From contig NC_009068.1 in assembly GCF_000209165.1 (NCBI RefSeq), positions 2,914,001-2,978,000 on the forward strand: a DNA stretch of 64,000 nucleotides, written 5' to 3'. The notes under the pieces are model-generated. The model saw only the letters and a list, made by a program, of their open reading frames with translations, was not told the origin of the DNA and did not search any database. The stretch comes from Scheffersomyces stipitis CBS 6054 (Eukaryota > Ascomycota > Pichiomycetes > Serinales > Debaryomycetaceae). Below, in pieces: positions 41,055 to 51,054 of the stretch (positions within the stretch are counted from its first letter, which is position 1; each line of letters starts with the position of its first letter). The position numbers were made by a program, and so were the translations under genes.

Positions 41055-42590
41055 AAAGAAATCCATCAAACAATATTATAATTACTCATTCCAATGGACT
41101 ACAAGGATTTTTACAGACTACGGGTTATCTACAGATCATATCTACGATACAATTTCAACCAGAATCACTGTTATATAATGCTACATAGATCTACTAGCCT
41201 TTTCAGCCCCAAGCAAAATGGAGTCGTGGGCCAACCCAAAAATACATGCAGTTCGCAGAGTTCTAAAAGATTTTCTATATTTCGCAATACTCCCAGAACT
41301 TTTTTTTTCACTACATGTTCTTTCTCTTCCTTACAAACACTATCCACTTTTCATTAGTTAGCCATCTTCCAGATGGAACTGGTAGAAAGCTTTCGGAAGA
41401 ATATTTGACTTGTACTGAATCGAGAAGTAAGTTTTTATTTGCTTTTTGCGCAGAAAAAATGTGTACTGGCGGTGATTATTTGCTATTTACCAATTGTTCC
41501 AACTGAATGTTCCGGGTTGACAACAGCATTATCGTTAAGTTTCAGCCTTGTATGAGCCTTTGTGCACTATCCATTTTTGAATGTAAAATGGCTTTCTGTA
41601 TATGAACCACGACTGGTTTACTAACTCATTGTAGCCTCTTTACGGAAATCTATCTTATTCAGCTGGCTTTCGTGCTTAGATGAGGATACATATCGACCGG
41701 GCGGACATAACCACCTTGCTTGTCCCTTCCTTGCACAATGAGGGAAGGAGTCGCGGCTCAGTGTACAAATTTTGAGGTGCTGACGGGCAAGAGTTGATGA
41801 ACGGTCTTTAACTGATTGGCACAAAGCATTGGTTGAACATGCGAGATTCGATTTATACAATTTAAATAATCTTCCCATACTGCTTTTGAGCAGGCTTGTG
41901 GCATTCTATGATGATCCAATTTTATATTCACACTGTACGAGAAGCTAGCCTTCACTGACTACGACCAAAATACTGATTTAATGACTCTGATGATGCCACA
42001 GCCTGCGCCAGTTCTGTTTGGGAACAATATACGCTATACTGGAATGATTTACTTGTAGTCTGTAGTGATAGTTAGAAATATCCTTAATTTATTGTAGTTA
42101 TATTGTGGATTGCAGATATTTGGAGGGAAATTTCTCCTGCGCAGGGGTTTGAATGTAAGCCCGCTAAAGAATAGGCGAGCAGAACTTAGTCTCTGTCAAT
42201 TGACAGCAAAAAGCCTAGGAATTATTTCAAATTGTCATACTATATGAAGTGGATGCGCAGTAATCGAATTGATGCATCAAATTGGTATAATCTAGAAAAC
42301 TCGGCTAGTTATCACGAGCTAAATATATTTCAAAACGTCTTCACGTAAACCAGATGTTAGTGAAATATCTGTGTGCAGTCCTGTGAAAAATCTCGATTCG
42401 TTTTGTGCACCTAGTGCTACAATCAGGCAATGGCTCCAAATAGTCCTCTAGATATAGCAGCAATTTTCATACAAGAGTCCGAACTGGACCACGAGGCAGT
42501 AACAGACTAGTCGTATAGTGACATTCCAGAAGTTTCGTCAATTCTCACGGAAAATAGACCTCGTCAGCATAGTTTCTGTTAGCAAGTCCG
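41055..42590. other. Intergenic region before the large mitochondrial protein gene
   Basis: In this 1.5 kb no gene can be supported. A 47-codon frame at 41218-41361 with a hydrophobic middle was noted and set aside. No repeat family or tRNA is evident. Confidence 0.45.
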
Positions 42591-45500
42591 ATGCTACGAT
42601 TTTTCAACAGGACTTGTCCAGCAGGCAGAAAGGTCATACGACCTTTGGTACGACACCATCTGCAAATTCACAGGCAAACATATAGCACGAACAGTATAAA
42701 TCAATTACAAAGTCGAACTTGCTCGAACCCTAGGAATTCCGGCTATGTCAATATGACCATAATCAAGTATAGACCGATTTCAACTTTGGCTACAGATCCA
42801 CGAAAGGTGCTACGAAAAAATACACTTCAAGGTGACTATTACCAAGTGGGAACGCTTTTGGAGGATCCGTCTTTGAAAGATGAGTACCTTAATGCTCTCG
42901 AGGTAGCTGAAACTTTTCTGGATGTAGAAATCGACTTGATATCTGCCAATTACAGCAATCTTTTGGAAGTGATGGCTGGATTCCGCGAGAAAGAAGCCCT
43001 AGATCTACTTGTTGATATATGGACAATAGTTTTCAACAAGAAGGGAAGAAAAATCAAGTCAGCCCGTAAGTTGCAACAGTCATTGCTTCAGAAAAGACAG
43101 CAGCTCGTTGACATATTGATGGATGCTAGACGCTATGACATATACGAAACCCTTATACAACCGCTACTAGAGGATTCTTCATTCAGTGAGAAACGTACCC
43201 AGTCAGACGACTTCATGATAATTTGTCAGTTGAAGTACCAAGATGGGAAGCTACTGCTCAATAAGCATGGTATATTGCGTTATTTGAGAGATGAATATAT
43301 ACCCATGCACAAGAAAAGGCAGTTTCTTGAGCGACTTACACGTTCCGGAATAATTTATGCTTCCAATGACGAGGAGCGATATTTATTCATCAAATACTTC
43401 ATGGAGTTTTCCAAAGTGATGGGAGATATCGATATGAACTTCGTAGACTCGCAATTTAAGGTATACGAAAAAGTATTGCGTCTCATGGCAATTCCTCCAG
43501 AAGGATTCGAACAGCATATCACGGAGCTTTATCACCAGTTTGTAAAGCTTGACTTCGAACCAGAAGCATTTAATAACTTGTTGACTTCACTCATGAGTGC
43601 AACAGCATCGGCTCCAAATTATGTCTTGAAGTATTGGCAGTATAAAGTAAAGCACAGTCGTCAGATGGGTTTAGCACCATCCAGAGTATTGAACTACAAG
43701 GATTTGAAGTACGCAATGCAGTCACTCTTGTCTATGAATTACCACAAAGAAGTAGAAGAACTCTACTGGAACTTTCCAACTCTTCACGATGACGATCAAA
43801 TAGAAGTACTCTTGGAACTATGTGCTGTCTCCAAGGATTGGGAGGGACTTCAAAAGCGATTTGAAGAAATGTACGGTCGTGGTAATCTTCCTCTTACAGT
43901 CCATTATGCTATAGTCATGAATGCATTGGCCACTGTTGGGGCCAAGCAAGAAGTCGATAATCTTTTCCAGCAACTCATAGAGAGAAAGCTTGAGGCATCA
44001 ACCTCTGTCTTCATTTCATTGATTAACAGTAGACTCTACTACAACGACATCGATGGAGCAAAAAAATGTATTGATTTATACCTCAGTATGTCGTTTGGAG
44101 AAAAGGAAAAGGATGCATTGCCCAAGTTGTATCTGTTGATTTTCGATGTCTACATCAGATCGAGTTCTTTACAGGAAGTCATGGACTTTTTCGAGTCCAC
44201 TTTGAAACGACAAGCAGAACTTGGAGTTCAACTAATCAACAGCAAAGTCATTGTACAAGTCATAGATATGGCATCTTCCAACTATGGATTGAGAGAAATA
44301 GAACGTCTTAAGAGTATTGCTGAATATTTGAACTTGGGCAACAATGAAGTTTATTTGGGGTTGATCAGAACATATACGAGAATGGACCAATTTGAAAGAG
44401 CTGACGAAATCAGTTACGAAGCTCATAGACATTCTGAAATTCCTTTCAATGATTCCAAAGTATATGCGGCCCAGCTAAGAAACTTCAGATTTTGGCAGAG
44501 GAGCTCCACACATAGTGAGAAAAGAGAATACTATAGATCTAGAATGACATTCATTAGTTTCTTAGCCGACGATGTTCGTTTGGAGAAGTCGCTAGCTCTC
44601 AATGCTGGTTTTTTCACTGAAGTAATCAAATATTTACTTTCAGAGGACAATGTTAAAGAAGCATATGCCATGTTGAGGAAGGTTGAAAAACTTGAGTTGC
44701 TTAGGGAAACTCATTATGTACCCTTTTTAAAATATTTCTCCAGGACTAGAAATAGTAAGTCGAGAAATGAGGTTATGAAACTCTACCAAGAGATGATAGA
44801 AAAGAATATTACTGTCTCTTCTCTTGCTTATGTATTTTTATTGAGAGTACTGTTGGAGACTGACCATGGACATGGTTTAGGGTTTAAGAATTCCTTGAGT
44901 TTATTGGAAACAGTTTTCAAACTTCATGGAATAGCTTTGACAAGAGGAGAGAAGTTGGAACAACCACAAGTCCTGGCTTTAATGCTCTATCAGAACTATG
45001 TCAATCTATGTCGTATGCTTTCTGACTACATAATTACTACAAAGGGAGATTCTGATATGTTGATGCACTTTATGGAACAAGTCAGAAGTAAACTCGGAGA
45101 AGTTATTGGAATAGATTTCACAATCACATCGTCTATTGAAATGGCTAAGGTTTATGAAAGCGAGGGAAACAAGGTGAAATCGCAAGGATTTATAGACTTT
45201 GGAATGGTGGATTTGCGTCACTTTATTTCCAGATTTCATGCCAACTATCCATTCAAAAAATCAGAAGAAGTTGTTGTTCCGCGAGCATTACTGAAACCTT
45301 TGCGTACTCTTATTACCATGAAAATGAGAACAGATCTGAGAGATGTCTATATTGATATACTCAACGAATCTCATGACTTAGTTACTCTTTCAGGTATCCA
45401 GTACAATCAGTTGATGAAAGGTATCTTGCCAACTTCAAATATCAACATTTTGAATAAGATCCTTTTTGCTTGTGAACATCACCTAGTTTCAGGTAACTGG

Positions 45501-46079
45501 GTTGAAATCCAAATAATGAACAAACTTCAATATTTATACAAGTTGATCATTTACCATCTAATAAGACTTCATGGAGAGAATAAAGTTATGTCTCGGTATT
45601 CGATATTGAACAACTATTACAACGTCAAAAGCCTTTCCCAGTTAGATTCTGAGTTTGCAGAGCTTGAAGATCCTTATGAAACTTTGAAATATGAAGTCGA
45701 GACTCATATTCGAAGTATTACCACGAGGAATTACTCGGTCGAAGATGTCATCAGACATATACCAAAGATATTTGCTCCTGAAAGACACATTAGAACAAGA
45801 AACAAGATATCCCACACCAACTCTTCACAACTCTGGTGGAATATCAGTAAACACTGCAAAGACGACATACTCAAAGCATACGACTTAATGCAAGAGTATC
45901 CCAATCTCATGGAGTACTTGATGTACAATAACAGCGCAAGATACCGTATGATTTGTTTTCGAGACGAAATCAACAAAATAAGGCCACCAAGATCAAGGGA
46001 GGGCTACAACGATAGACGGTTCCGTACAATAAGTGCACTTACACTAGTACTCAACGAGGAACAGCCAAATCCAGCATAG
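42591..46079 (+). CDS. Large mitochondrial helical-repeat (PPR-like) protein
   Basis: The 1162-residue product starts with a classic mitochondrial presequence: Arg-rich, hydroxylated and without acids (MLRFFNRTCPAGRKVIRPLVRHH). The body is almost wholly alpha-helical with many degenerate 35-residue helical hairpins, for example LPLTVHYAIVMNALATVGAKQEVDNLFQQLIERKLEASTSVFISLINSRL and VYLGLIRTYTRMDQFERADEISYEAHRHSEIPF, typical of pentatricopeptide repeats. PPR proteins bind mitochondrial mRNAs. The size would suit a Pet309-type COX1 mRNA activator, which is the longest yeast PPR protein, but the identity is not established. The ATG at 42591 is the first in frame and gives the presequence. Confidence 0.7.
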   Translation: MLRFFNRTCPAGRKVIRPLVRHHLQIHRQTYSTNSINQLQSRTCSNPRNSGYVNMTIIKYRPISTLATDPRKVLRKNTLQGDYYQVGTLLEDPSLKDEYLNALEVAETFLDVEIDLISANYSNLLEVMAGFREKEALDLLVDIWTIVFNKKGRKIKSARKLQQSLLQKRQQLVDILMDARRYDIYETLIQPLLEDSSFSEKRTQSDDFMIICQLKYQDGKLLLNKHGILRYLRDEYIPMHKKRQFLERLTRSGIIYASNDEERYLFIKYFMEFSKVMGDIDMNFVDSQFKVYEKVLRLMAIPPEGFEQHITELYHQFVKLDFEPEAFNNLLTSLMSATASAPNYVLKYWQYKVKHSRQMGLAPSRVLNYKDLKYAMQSLLSMNYHKEVEELYWNFPTLHDDDQIEVLLELCAVSKDWEGLQKRFEEMYGRGNLPLTVHYAIVMNALATVGAKQEVDNLFQQLIERKLEASTSVFISLINSRLYYNDIDGAKKCIDLYLSMSFGEKEKDALPKLYLLIFDVYIRSSSLQEVMDFFESTLKRQAELGVQLINSKVIVQVIDMASSNYGLREIERLKSIAEYLNLGNNEVYLGLIRTYTRMDQFERADEISYEAHRHSEIPFNDSKVYAAQLRNFRFWQRSSTHSEKREYYRSRMTFISFLADDVRLEKSLALNAGFFTEVIKYLLSEDNVKEAYAMLRKVEKLELLRETHYVPFLKYFSRTRNSKSRNEVMKLYQEMIEKNITVSSLAYVFLLRVLLETDHGHGLGFKNSLSLLETVFKLHGIALTRGEKLEQPQVLALMLYQNYVNLCRMLSDYIITTKGDSDMLMHFMEQVRSKLGEVIGIDFTITSSIEMAKVYESEGNKVKSQGFIDFGMVDLRHFISRFHANYPFKKSEEVVVPRALLKPLRTLITMKMRTDLRDVYIDILNESHDLVTLSGIQYNQLMKGILPTSNINILNKILFACEHHLVSGNWVEIQIMNKLQYLYKLIIYHLIRLHGENKVMSRYSILNNYYNVKSLSQLDSEFAELEDPYETLKYEVETHIRSITTRNYSVEDVIRHIPKIFAPERHIRTRNKISHTNSSQLWWNISKHCKDDILKAYDLMQEYPNLMEYLMYNNSARYRMICFRDEINKIRPPRSREGYNDRRFRTISALTLVLNEEQPNPA

Positions 46080-46286
46080 AATTAAGATTCCACCAGCATT
46101 GCATTTACACTACAGTTACTTCAAAGTAACGTCTGCATAATCTGTATAGCATTCTGTACAAAACTTGTATATATATGTACATAGAAAGACAAATTTCACC
46201 TAGCAACAGTTTAGAAACGGTTAATGTTGGATCCATGCTTCGATTGATGTCTTTAGAGCAGCATCCGCTGAATCTTGTCCAACAGG

Positions 46287-47021
46287 CTATTGAATAGGTA
46301 CTTCATCTAATGGTTCTTGAACTGGTTCTTCCTCAACTTCTTGAGCTTGTTGAGCTTGTTGAACAGGTTCTGGAATCGGTTCTTCTTTAACTTCTTCCTT
46401 TACCTCCTCCTTAATCTCTTCTACAACAGGTTCCACTTTTTCTACTTTCTGCTCCTTCTTCTTTTTCTTCTTTTCGATTTCAGCAAAATTAAAAGTCGCC
46501 GTTGCTTCTGTTTCACCGAAAATCAAAGGTCCGATGTGTGGCTGGATGTTCCATTCGAGTCTAACCACAGCCTCTCTGCCTCTGAACGACTTTTCTACAT
46601 CCCAGACGGAATACTTAGATCTTTGGTTAACCAAGTGCAACTTGGCGTCTTCCTTGGACACAATGATCTTGTCCCAGAAAGTGACTCTGTTGGATGAGCC
46701 ATCAGATTTTCCTGGGTATTCGGCTGTTACGTAGACAAATACTTGCTTGGTGTTCCAGTTGAACAAAGAAGTAAGGTCTGCATCGAGATCGAATTGGATT
46801 TTAGCATTCTCTTTGGGTTGTCTATTTGTAGAACCGTAATTGAAAGAGTATTTGATGGAAGCAGAAGGGCTGATAGCACCGATTGACGTGGTATCTATTG
46901 ACCATACATTATCCTGGTATAGTCTAGCTAAGGTAATTGCTACTATGGTCACTATGATGAAAACAGACGAGGTGAGTGCCTGATTGGCCACCGCCTGCCC
47001 TCTTGTCACAAGATTGAACAT
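46287..47021 (-). CDS. SPC3: Signal peptidase complex subunit Spc3 (SPC22/23)
   Basis: Spc3 is an essential ER membrane subunit of signal peptidase. The 244-residue protein has one membrane segment near the N-terminus (about residues 17-33) and the SPC22/23 lumenal domain: ENAKIQFDLDADLTSLFNWNTKQVFVYVTAEYPG, VTFWDKIIVSKEDA, LRSKY-type NQRSKYSVWDVE, and LEWNIQPHIGPLIFGETEATATF. These match S. cerevisiae Spc3 closely. The ATG at 47021 (MFNLVTRGQAVANQ) aligns with the family start; an upstream in-frame extension begins with TTG. Unusually, about 65 residues of Lys-, Glu- and Pro-rich sequence follow the family's normal end (EKKKKKKEQ, then KEEVKEEVKEE), predicted to lie in the ER lumen. Confidence 0.93.
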   Translation of the reverse strand: MFNLVTRGQAVANQALTSSVFIIVTIVAITLARLYQDNVWSIDTTSIGAISPSASIKYSFNYGSTNRQPKENAKIQFDLDADLTSLFNWNTKQVFVYVTAEYPGKSDGSSNRVTFWDKIIVSKEDAKLHLVNQRSKYSVWDVEKSFRGREAVVRLEWNIQPHIGPLIFGETEATATFNFAEIEKKKKKKEQKVEKVEPVVEEIKEEVKEEVKEEPIPEPVQQAQQAQEVEEEPVQEPLDEVPIQ

Positions 47022-47696
47022 TCTGTGCAGCAGATATACAACGATTGACAAGGCAAGTGTATGGTAGAAGAATTGATTCTTATTGTGCTTTGCAACGAGA
47101 AATTATCGTTACGTGGCGCGAGGAGAGTGCATTTTATAAATTTAGCGAGAGAATTGTGGAGAGTAGAGAGAAATTGTACCAGCTAGTGAGAGAAAGGTGA
47201 GTTAGTGAGAGCAGTGTGGTATTTGTGCGACTCAGTACACAACAGCTCTGGAAGGCACAACAAATATACCCACTAATGGACGGATTTTCCATCACAATCA
47301 AGCAACTCTCGTCTATAATCTGGTCTCTTAAAGACGCATTCGAAAAAGTATAAAAAATGAGAATTTTAGAGTAATATTTCATTGAAAACTTTCTCTAAAA
47401 TTGGTTCAAATTTTGCAAAATAGTGAAATTGCTTCTAACTGGAGTTTAAGAAGTGACACAGTTCATAAGGAAACTAATAATAACAACGGATAAGAAGAGA
47501 ACGTAAGCAAATCTGCCTAGTCTCCATAGTGCCAGTTCACTTTTATAAGAAATTGGGGAACATTTTGCAACCACAACCAACTACACTATAGATGTATAAA
47601 TATGGCTTAGAGACATTTATATGCACCACATTTGGTTGCAATCACTATAATCAGTGCAATTACCGTACATTATATCCTATACTATTTACAAATGGA
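47022..47696. other. SPC3 promoter and CRS1 3' flank
   Basis: A 675-base AT-rich gap between same-strand genes. No gene is seen. Confidence 0.5.
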
Positions 47697-50027
47697 CTAA
47701 GCCTTCTGACTAGCCAAGTACTCGTCGTACAATTTTTGCTGTTGTTGGTGTTGCTTTGTCAACTTCTTTTGCATACTCTTGGAAACGTCTTCGCCCTTTG
47801 CATCTTTGGTAGGAATTCCTCTTTCGTCCCATGTAGAGTACAACGAGGAGTCCTTAAACATGTCTTGAGGGTTGATCTTCATCTTGGCAAGTCTTTCTTC
47901 CTCTTTCTTAGCGGCAGCAGCTGCCTGTTCTTGCTTCTTCTTTTCTTTCTCAGCAATGGCCTTCAACTTATCTTCCTGCTGTTGGATCAATTGTTCCTTC
48001 TCCAGAGCATTCAAGAATTTAACCAAGGCAGCACCGCTTGGTCTGTCGTCTAATGAAACACTCAAGTTTATCAAGTCGGATCTGATGGTGTCACATGCCT
48101 TTAGGATCTCGCTGTTGTCAGCTTTACTGATTGCCAAGTTACGGACTGCATCACGGAACTGGGACAATGCCTTTACGTATGGAAGTGCAATATCTTCTGT
48201 AGATCCAGCACCTTCTCCAGCTTCACTGGAATCAACCCAACCCAAACGGTCAGCTCTAGCTTCGAAACCTAAAATTTCCAAGATCTTAACGATCCAGCGA
48301 GTTACCTGCAACAACACATCTATTCTTAACTCAGTTTCTCCACTGGCAGCCAATTGGATGTAGTTGTTCGACTTGGAGATCAAAATCTGAATGGCCCTCA
48401 AAGCTTGCCCGCTGGCCAAGTTATCGTTGAAAGCAACGTCCACTTCATCCTGAGCAATATCCAAATCGTCATACAATTGCTTTTCATATTTGCTCAACTT
48501 CTTGGACACAAACTCACCGTCGTTGACCTTGTGCTTGTAGTCGTTATTCAAGGCACGCACATTTGTGAAGAACTTGGAGAAGGCAGATTCAATGGTCTTG
48601 ACTTCACTGATCAAAGAATCCTTGAAATCAAGCGGCTTTTCCCACGAACTCAAGGCAAACACCAATCTCAACTGCCTACTACTAAAATCCTCCAATGCTT
48701 GTTCAATAGTGATAAAGTTCTTGAGCGACTTGGACATCTTCTGGCCCTGGATATGCAAATGGCCGCTATGCATGAAGTAGTTAACCCATTGCTTGTTATC
48801 GAAATAAGCTTCAGATTGGGCTAATTCGTTATCATGATGTGGAAAACACAAATCGATACCTCCAGAGTGAATATCCATAGTTTGTCCCGTGATGTCTGAA
48901 GCCATCACAGAACACTCGATGTGCCACCCGGGTCTACCTTCACCCCACTTGGATGGCCAAGATGGTTCACCAGGCTTTGAAGCCTTCCACAATGCAAAGT
49001 CAGCAGAACTCTTCTTTGTATCCTGACCAGTGGTCAAGGATCCTTCTCCATCGTTAATCAACGACATGTCTCCCTTGTTCCAGGGCTGAAGCTTGGCGTA
49101 GTCATGGTTGGGGTCGTTTTCAAACTTGGCAGTGTCAAAATAGACGGAGCCGTCCTTTGTTGGGTAGCCAAAGCCGTTCTCTATGATCTTGTCTATGAAC
49201 TCAATGATGTCAGGAATATATTCAGACACTCTAGTAGTGACGGTAGAGGGTAAGACATTCAATCTGGCCATGTCCTGGTCAAACTTGTTCTCCCAGAAAG
49301 AAGGCAACTTTCTGAAGATAGAAGGATCGTTTACAGTAGAGCCGAACTCCTTATCCAACAGAGGTGTGGCTACCTCTTTGATACTCTCAAGGTACTCTGC
49401 AATAGGCGTAGCTAAAACATTAGTAGAGTAAATGGCATCGTGGGCCCTTCTAGCTGCTTTCAAGTACATGGGGAACTTGGGCTTTTCCTTAGCAATGTCC
49501 TGAACATTGCTTGCAATAGAGTCAGCCCAAGCAATGAACTCACTTTTAATATCCTTACCTGTGAATTCAGGTAAATTCTTCTCTACATAAGAAGTCAAGT
49601 ACTCTTCGGACTTTGCAACCAACTCAGAATTGACTTGCTGATACACGCCAGATAACTTTTGTTCAAAAAGGTACTGTTGACGAGCAGCAATGATGATTTT
49701 ATCGTCGATGTCAGTGACATTCTGAATGAACTTGACGTTGTAGCCAAAGTAATCCTGAAAAATTCTTCTACAGATATCGGTAGAAACGTAGTTTCTGGCA
49801 TGGCCCATATGCGAATGGTCGTATACGGTTGGTCCACAACAGTACCAGGTGATGTGTCCTGGTACAATGGGTACAAATTCAGTCTTGGATCTGGTTAGAG
49901 AGTTGTAGATTTTCAATACTGGCTTTCCAACAGCAGAAGGCTGGGGCGCGTGCCATTCCGGCTGTGTCACTTTCTTTACTGTGGACATGGAAATGAATCG
50001 TGTGAACAGCTTACGAAGCAGATTCAT
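47697..50027 (-). CDS. CRS1: Cysteinyl-tRNA synthetase
   Basis: This class I enzyme charges tRNA-Cys. The 776-residue protein carries the HIGH-type signature GPTVYDHSHMGHAR, a zinc-binding cysteine pair at WYCCGPT, HHDNELAQSEA, and the KMSKS loop (KMSKSLKN). The eukaryotic Lys/Glu-rich C-terminal extension (EKEKKKQEQAAAAAKKEEERLAKMKINPQDMFKD) is present. There are two possible starts: the ATG at 50027 gives MNLLRKLFTRFIS, which looks like a mitochondrial presequence, and the ATG at 49988 gives MSTVKKVTQPEWHAPQ, the usual cytosolic N-terminus. One gene for both compartments is usual for this enzyme in yeasts. The promoter region is shared with RPL14 on the other strand. Confidence 0.95.
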   Translation of the reverse strand: MNLLRKLFTRFISMSTVKKVTQPEWHAPQPSAVGKPVLKIYNSLTRSKTEFVPIVPGHITWYCCGPTVYDHSHMGHARNYVSTDICRRIFQDYFGYNVKFIQNVTDIDDKIIIAARQQYLFEQKLSGVYQQVNSELVAKSEEYLTSYVEKNLPEFTGKDIKSEFIAWADSIASNVQDIAKEKPKFPMYLKAARRAHDAIYSTNVLATPIAEYLESIKEVATPLLDKEFGSTVNDPSIFRKLPSFWENKFDQDMARLNVLPSTVTTRVSEYIPDIIEFIDKIIENGFGYPTKDGSVYFDTAKFENDPNHDYAKLQPWNKGDMSLINDGEGSLTTGQDTKKSSADFALWKASKPGEPSWPSKWGEGRPGWHIECSVMASDITGQTMDIHSGGIDLCFPHHDNELAQSEAYFDNKQWVNYFMHSGHLHIQGQKMSKSLKNFITIEQALEDFSSRQLRLVFALSSWEKPLDFKDSLISEVKTIESAFSKFFTNVRALNNDYKHKVNDGEFVSKKLSKYEKQLYDDLDIAQDEVDVAFNDNLASGQALRAIQILISKSNNYIQLAASGETELRIDVLLQVTRWIVKILEILGFEARADRLGWVDSSEAGEGAGSTEDIALPYVKALSQFRDAVRNLAISKADNSEILKACDTIRSDLINLSVSLDDRPSGAALVKFLNALEKEQLIQQQEDKLKAIAEKEKKKQEQAAAAAKKEEERLAKMKINPQDMFKDSSLYSTWDERGIPTKDAKGEDVSKSMQKKLTKQHQQQQKLYDEYLASQKA

Positions 50028-50708
50028 AAACGAACGGCTAGCTATGGAGAGTGATACGGTTTTATTTAGGGTTTGTGCAAAAAAGTAGATATTGTGACTC
50101 GACGGTGCGCGTGGTCTGTGTCACGTGGTCCAACACGAGTTACAGTTCCATTGAAGGATATAGCACAATCTTACGCTAGCAGTGGCAGGAGCACATTAGT
50201 TTGCAATTGAATGTTATTGGGGTATCGACGGTAGATAGAAATGTATTGATTTACTCGTGGCCCATTTCAATCGCACTTTGTGTGCTTTGGAAACTTTACG
50301 TGCTCATCTCTATGCGAGAAGCGAGTGAAAAATTACTGAGAGCTACAGATATATTGAAATAGAGAAGCCTACGTCCACAAATATCACCGTCTCATATACA
50401 TTTTTCAGACATTGGATTGGTCGCATGCTGCAGCCCGACCATTATGAAACTAGGCGTGTTTCGATCTGGCTACTCTAGAACGCAAATTATGAGTCATCAT
50501 GAAAATGTAGACGACAGTCCTATTGTGGTGGATCACTGGACTAGATGCTTCCAGCACGGTGTTGACTACAACAGGTCTGACGATGGTGAGCGAGGGTGCA
50601 ATCCCACCTGGCAAATTCGCTAGGAATTGACTATAGCAAATTAGAGTCGAAAGCTCAAATGGCTAAACAAAGAGTAGTGGATAATTTATAATGTACTGGA
50701 GTAATTTC

Positions 50709-50923
50709 TTAACTATGGAGCAGCTCGAAAAATTAACTATGTAGCTGGTCTGTTTATATGCCATATCCCTTAACTATGAGTAGAAGACAGTCCTAATAAG
50801 CGAGTCACGTGTCATAAAGACGAGTGTCAAACTGGTGCTAGGGCTATAACCCTAATTATCCACGTGACTGTACTTCACCCATCGCAAATTTTTCAGTCGC
50901 ACCTACTTTTCTCGTTAACTATG
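50709..50923 (+). repeat. Four TTAACTATG words in the RPL14 promoter
   Basis: Exact copies begin at 50709, 50733, 50770 and 50915, all in the same orientation. Three continue with similar bases (GGAGC, GTAGC, GGAAGC). They flank the Tbf1/Cbf1 cluster. Confidence 0.8.
50806..50868. promoter_or_regulatory. Cbf1-Tbf1-Cbf1 site cluster of RPL14
   Basis: In order: TCACGTGT (CACGTG at 50806-50811), TAACCCTAA (50847-50855, the reverse of the TTAGGGTTA Tbf1 site) and CACGTGAC (50861-50868). In C. albicans, Tbf1 with Cbf1 replaces Rap1 as the main driver of ribosomal-protein genes, so this layout fits a CTG-clade RP promoter, about 190-250 bases before the ATG. Confidence 0.75.
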
Positions 50924-51054
50924 GAAGCTGTGTATTGTGTGCAGGCGACACTCGCTGTCTGAGAAAAAAATTCAATCTAGTCTATGTATTAGAGGATTTA
51001 TCAATTCATTTTGCTCTTGTTAGTTCAGATATACTTAATTACACACAACCAAAG

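Larger units (their letters stand above)
50028..51054. promoter_or_regulatory. RPL14: Divergent CRS1/RPL14 promoter region
   Basis: This 1 kb region has a dense set of sites toward RPL14: four TTAACTATG words (50709, 50733, 50770, 50915), CACGTG at 50806-50811 and 50861-50866, and TAACCCTAA at 50847-50855. Toward CRS1 there is CACGTG near 50122 and a telomere-like TTTAGGGTTTG near 50066. No gene is seen. Confidence 0.65.

Noticed and set aside
41218..41361. 47-codon ATG frame with a hydrophobic middle upstream of the PPR-like gene
   Set aside because: Unbiased codons and no recognised family; frames this short are expected by chance in 1.5 kb.
46317..46697. 126-codon frame antisense to SPC3
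   Set aside because: Its Phe/Leu-rich protein is the complement of the Lys/Glu-rich Spc3 tail.
50480..50600. Possible C/D snoRNA (CATGATGAC on the minus strand, CTGA nearby)
   Set aside because: The boxes are on opposite strands or wrongly ordered and no terminal stem is visible.
50935..51054. 40-codon in-frame extension upstream of RPL14
   Set aside because: The ATG at 51055 gives the conserved L14 N-terminus; upstream sequence is promoter with TTAACTATG and T-rich DNA.
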